From positions 1 through 7,143 of the forward strand of contig CAIYWM010000098.1 in the NCBI GenBank assembly GCA_903929895.1: 7,143 nucleotides of DNA. The letters run 5' to 3'. The position numbers and the translations under genes are program-made. Every line of letters begins with the position of its first letter. The first letter of the stretch is position 1. The notes below the pieces were generated by a model. That model saw only the letters and a list, made by a program, of their open reading frames with translations. It did not search any database and was not told where the DNA came from. Shown piece by piece: positions 5,340-7,143 of this stretch. This DNA comes from an uncultured Alphaproteobacteria bacterium (lineage in GTDB: Bacteria; Pseudomonadota; Alphaproteobacteria; Reyranellales; Reyranellaceae).

Positions 5340-6134
5340 ATGCTTTCAGCTTTCGCTTTATCGTCGCCGATCCTGGCCGGCGCCCTCGCCAGCCTGTGTG
5401 CGGGTCTTGCGACAGCGCTCGGCGCGCTGCCGATCCTCTTCATCCGAAAGCCCTCCGCGCAGGCGCAGGATGTCATGCTGGGCTTCGCCGCCGGCGTGAT
5501 GCTGGCGGCCTCGTTCTTCTCCCTGATCATTCCCGGCATCGATGTCGCGCAGGAGCAGGGGGCGACCAAGCTGGGTGCCGTCACCCTGGTGATCGCCGGC
5601 ATCCTGCTCGGGGCCGCCAGCCTGTGGCTGGTGCATCGCTACCTGCCGCACGAGCATTTCATCATGGGCCGCCAGGGACCCGACGCGCCGCGCTTCCGGC
5701 GCATCTGGCTGTTCGTCATCGCCATCACCCTGCACAACTTCCCCGAGGGGCTGGCGGTCGGCGTGGGCTTCGGCGGCGACGATCTCGGCAAGGCGGTGGC
5801 CCTGGCGATCGGCATCGGCCTGCAGAACATGCCGGAGGGGCTGGCCGTCGCCGTCGCGCTGCTGAGCCTCGACTACAGCAAGGGGCAGGCGTTCCTGGTG
5901 GCGCTGCTGACCGGGCTGGTCGAACCGGTCGGCGGCCTGCTGGGCGCCGGCGCCGTCAGCGTCGCGCAATCACTGCTGCCCTGGGGCCTGGCCTATGCCG
6001 GCGGCGCCATGATCTTCGTCATCAGCGACGAGATCATCCCCGAGACCCACCGCCGCGGCTTCGAGACCCACGGCACGGTCGGCCTGATGATCGGCCTCGT
6101 GGTGATGATGTTCCTCGACGTCATGCTGGGCTGA
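5340..6134 (+). CDS. ZIP-family divalent metal transporter, GufA-type
   Basis: A 264-residue inner-membrane protein predicted to carry zinc or another divalent metal such as iron or manganese. It has about eight hydrophobic segments: roughly 7-34, 46-66, 77-98, 121-143, 150-176, 183-207, 214-233 and 245-263. The paired metal-site motifs of the family are clear: H132-N133-F-P-E136 in the fourth segment (TLHNFPEGLAVG) and Q162-N163-M-P-E166 in the fifth (GLQNMPEGLAVA), with E195 in the sixth (GLVEPVGG) and SDEIIPETH (229-237) near the end of the seventh. The loop before the fourth segment carries a few potential metal-binding residues (H99, H104, E105, H106) but is not a long His-rich loop. The Q-N form of the second motif and the overall length fit GufA/ZIPB-like prokaryotic members better than ZupT. 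The gene follows the dehydrogenase by 87 bp and ends at a hairpin shared with the convergent thiolase gene. Metal specificity cannot be assigned. Confidence 0.95.
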   Translation: MLSAFALSSPILAGALASLCAGLATALGALPILFIRKPSAQAQDVMLGFAAGVMLAASFFSLIIPGIDVAQEQGATKLGAVTLVIAGILLGAASLWLVHRYLPHEHFIMGRQGPDAPRFRRIWLFVIAITLHNFPEGLAVGVGFGGDDLGKAVALAIGIGLQNMPEGLAVAVALLSLDYSKGQAFLVALLTGLVEPVGGLLGAGAVSVAQSLLPWGLAYAGGAMIFVISDEIIPETHRRGFETHGTVGLMIGLVVMMFLDVMLG

Positions 6135-6145
6135 CAAGCAAAGAA

Positions 6146-6177
6146 AAAGCCTCCTCCGCCGGAGCAGAGGAGGCTTT
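6146..6177. terminator. Bidirectional rho-independent terminator between convergent genes
   Basis: A perfect 11-bp stem, AAAGCCTCCTC (6146-6156) paired with GAGGAGGCTTT (6167-6177), has a 10-nt loop. On the plus strand it sits 11 nt after the ZIP stop and is followed by TTTCCTTAG. On the minus strand, after the thiolase gene, the stem is followed by TTTTTCTTTG, a better U-tract. It therefore probably terminates both transcripts, more strongly that of the thiolase. Confidence 0.85.
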
Positions 6178-6197
6178 CCTTAGTCTTTAGGCGTGGA

Positions 6198-7143
<946 letters not shown>

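Noticed and set aside
5340..6134. Unusual metal site in the ZIP transporter because the second motif is Q-N-M-P-E rather than H-x-x-x-E
   Set aside because: Q-N-x-P-E is a known form in GufA-like prokaryotic ZIP proteins, so it is not remarkable.

Overview
The window is high-GC bacterial chromosome, most likely from an alphaproteobacterium. That assignment rests on gene content and protein style only (a GufA-type ZIP transporter, a FadA-like thiolase, PhyH and isopenicillin-N-synthase-like oxygenases, a GST-fold protein) and is tentative. I see no tRNA, rRNA, CRISPR array, insertion sequence or phage gene. Seven protein genes fill almost the whole window.

Left part (1-3920, minus strand): four genes in one direction form a probable operon. 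In transcription order they are an isopenicillin N synthase-like 2-oxoglutarate/Fe(II) oxygenase (2916-3920), a PhyH-family 2-oxoglutarate/Fe(II) dioxygenase with ectoine-hydroxylase-like features (2036-2833), an OafA-type membrane acyltransferase whose C-terminal SGNH domain is cut short (601-1992, TTG start), and the N-terminal part of a glutathione S-transferase-like protein that runs off the left edge (1-457, GTG start). The first three are separated by 82 and 43 bp, and the GST follows after 143 bp. Two different non-haem iron oxygenases plus an acyltransferase and a GST look like a small-molecule or surface-glycan tailoring set, but the substrate cannot be read from the sequence.

Middle (3921-5252): a 162-bp divergent promoter region separates the operon from a plus-strand FMN-dependent 2-hydroxy-acid dehydrogenase of the lactate/mandelate/glycolate family (4083-5252) with an intact active site. 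Three 10-bp-phased CAAA-containing repeats lie just upstream of this gene.

Right part (5253-7143): after an 87-bp gap with two small inverted repeats comes a plus-strand ZIP-family metal transporter (5340-6134). It converges on a minus-strand thiolase (6198-7143, N-terminus beyond the window). A strong hairpin at 6146-6177 between them can terminate both transcripts.

The points most worth a second look are the truncated SGNH domain of the acyltransferase, the paired unlike 2-oxoglutarate oxygenases divergent from a 2-hydroxy-acid dehydrogenase, and the phased repeats in the divergent promoter. I do not see clear evidence of a wholly new system.
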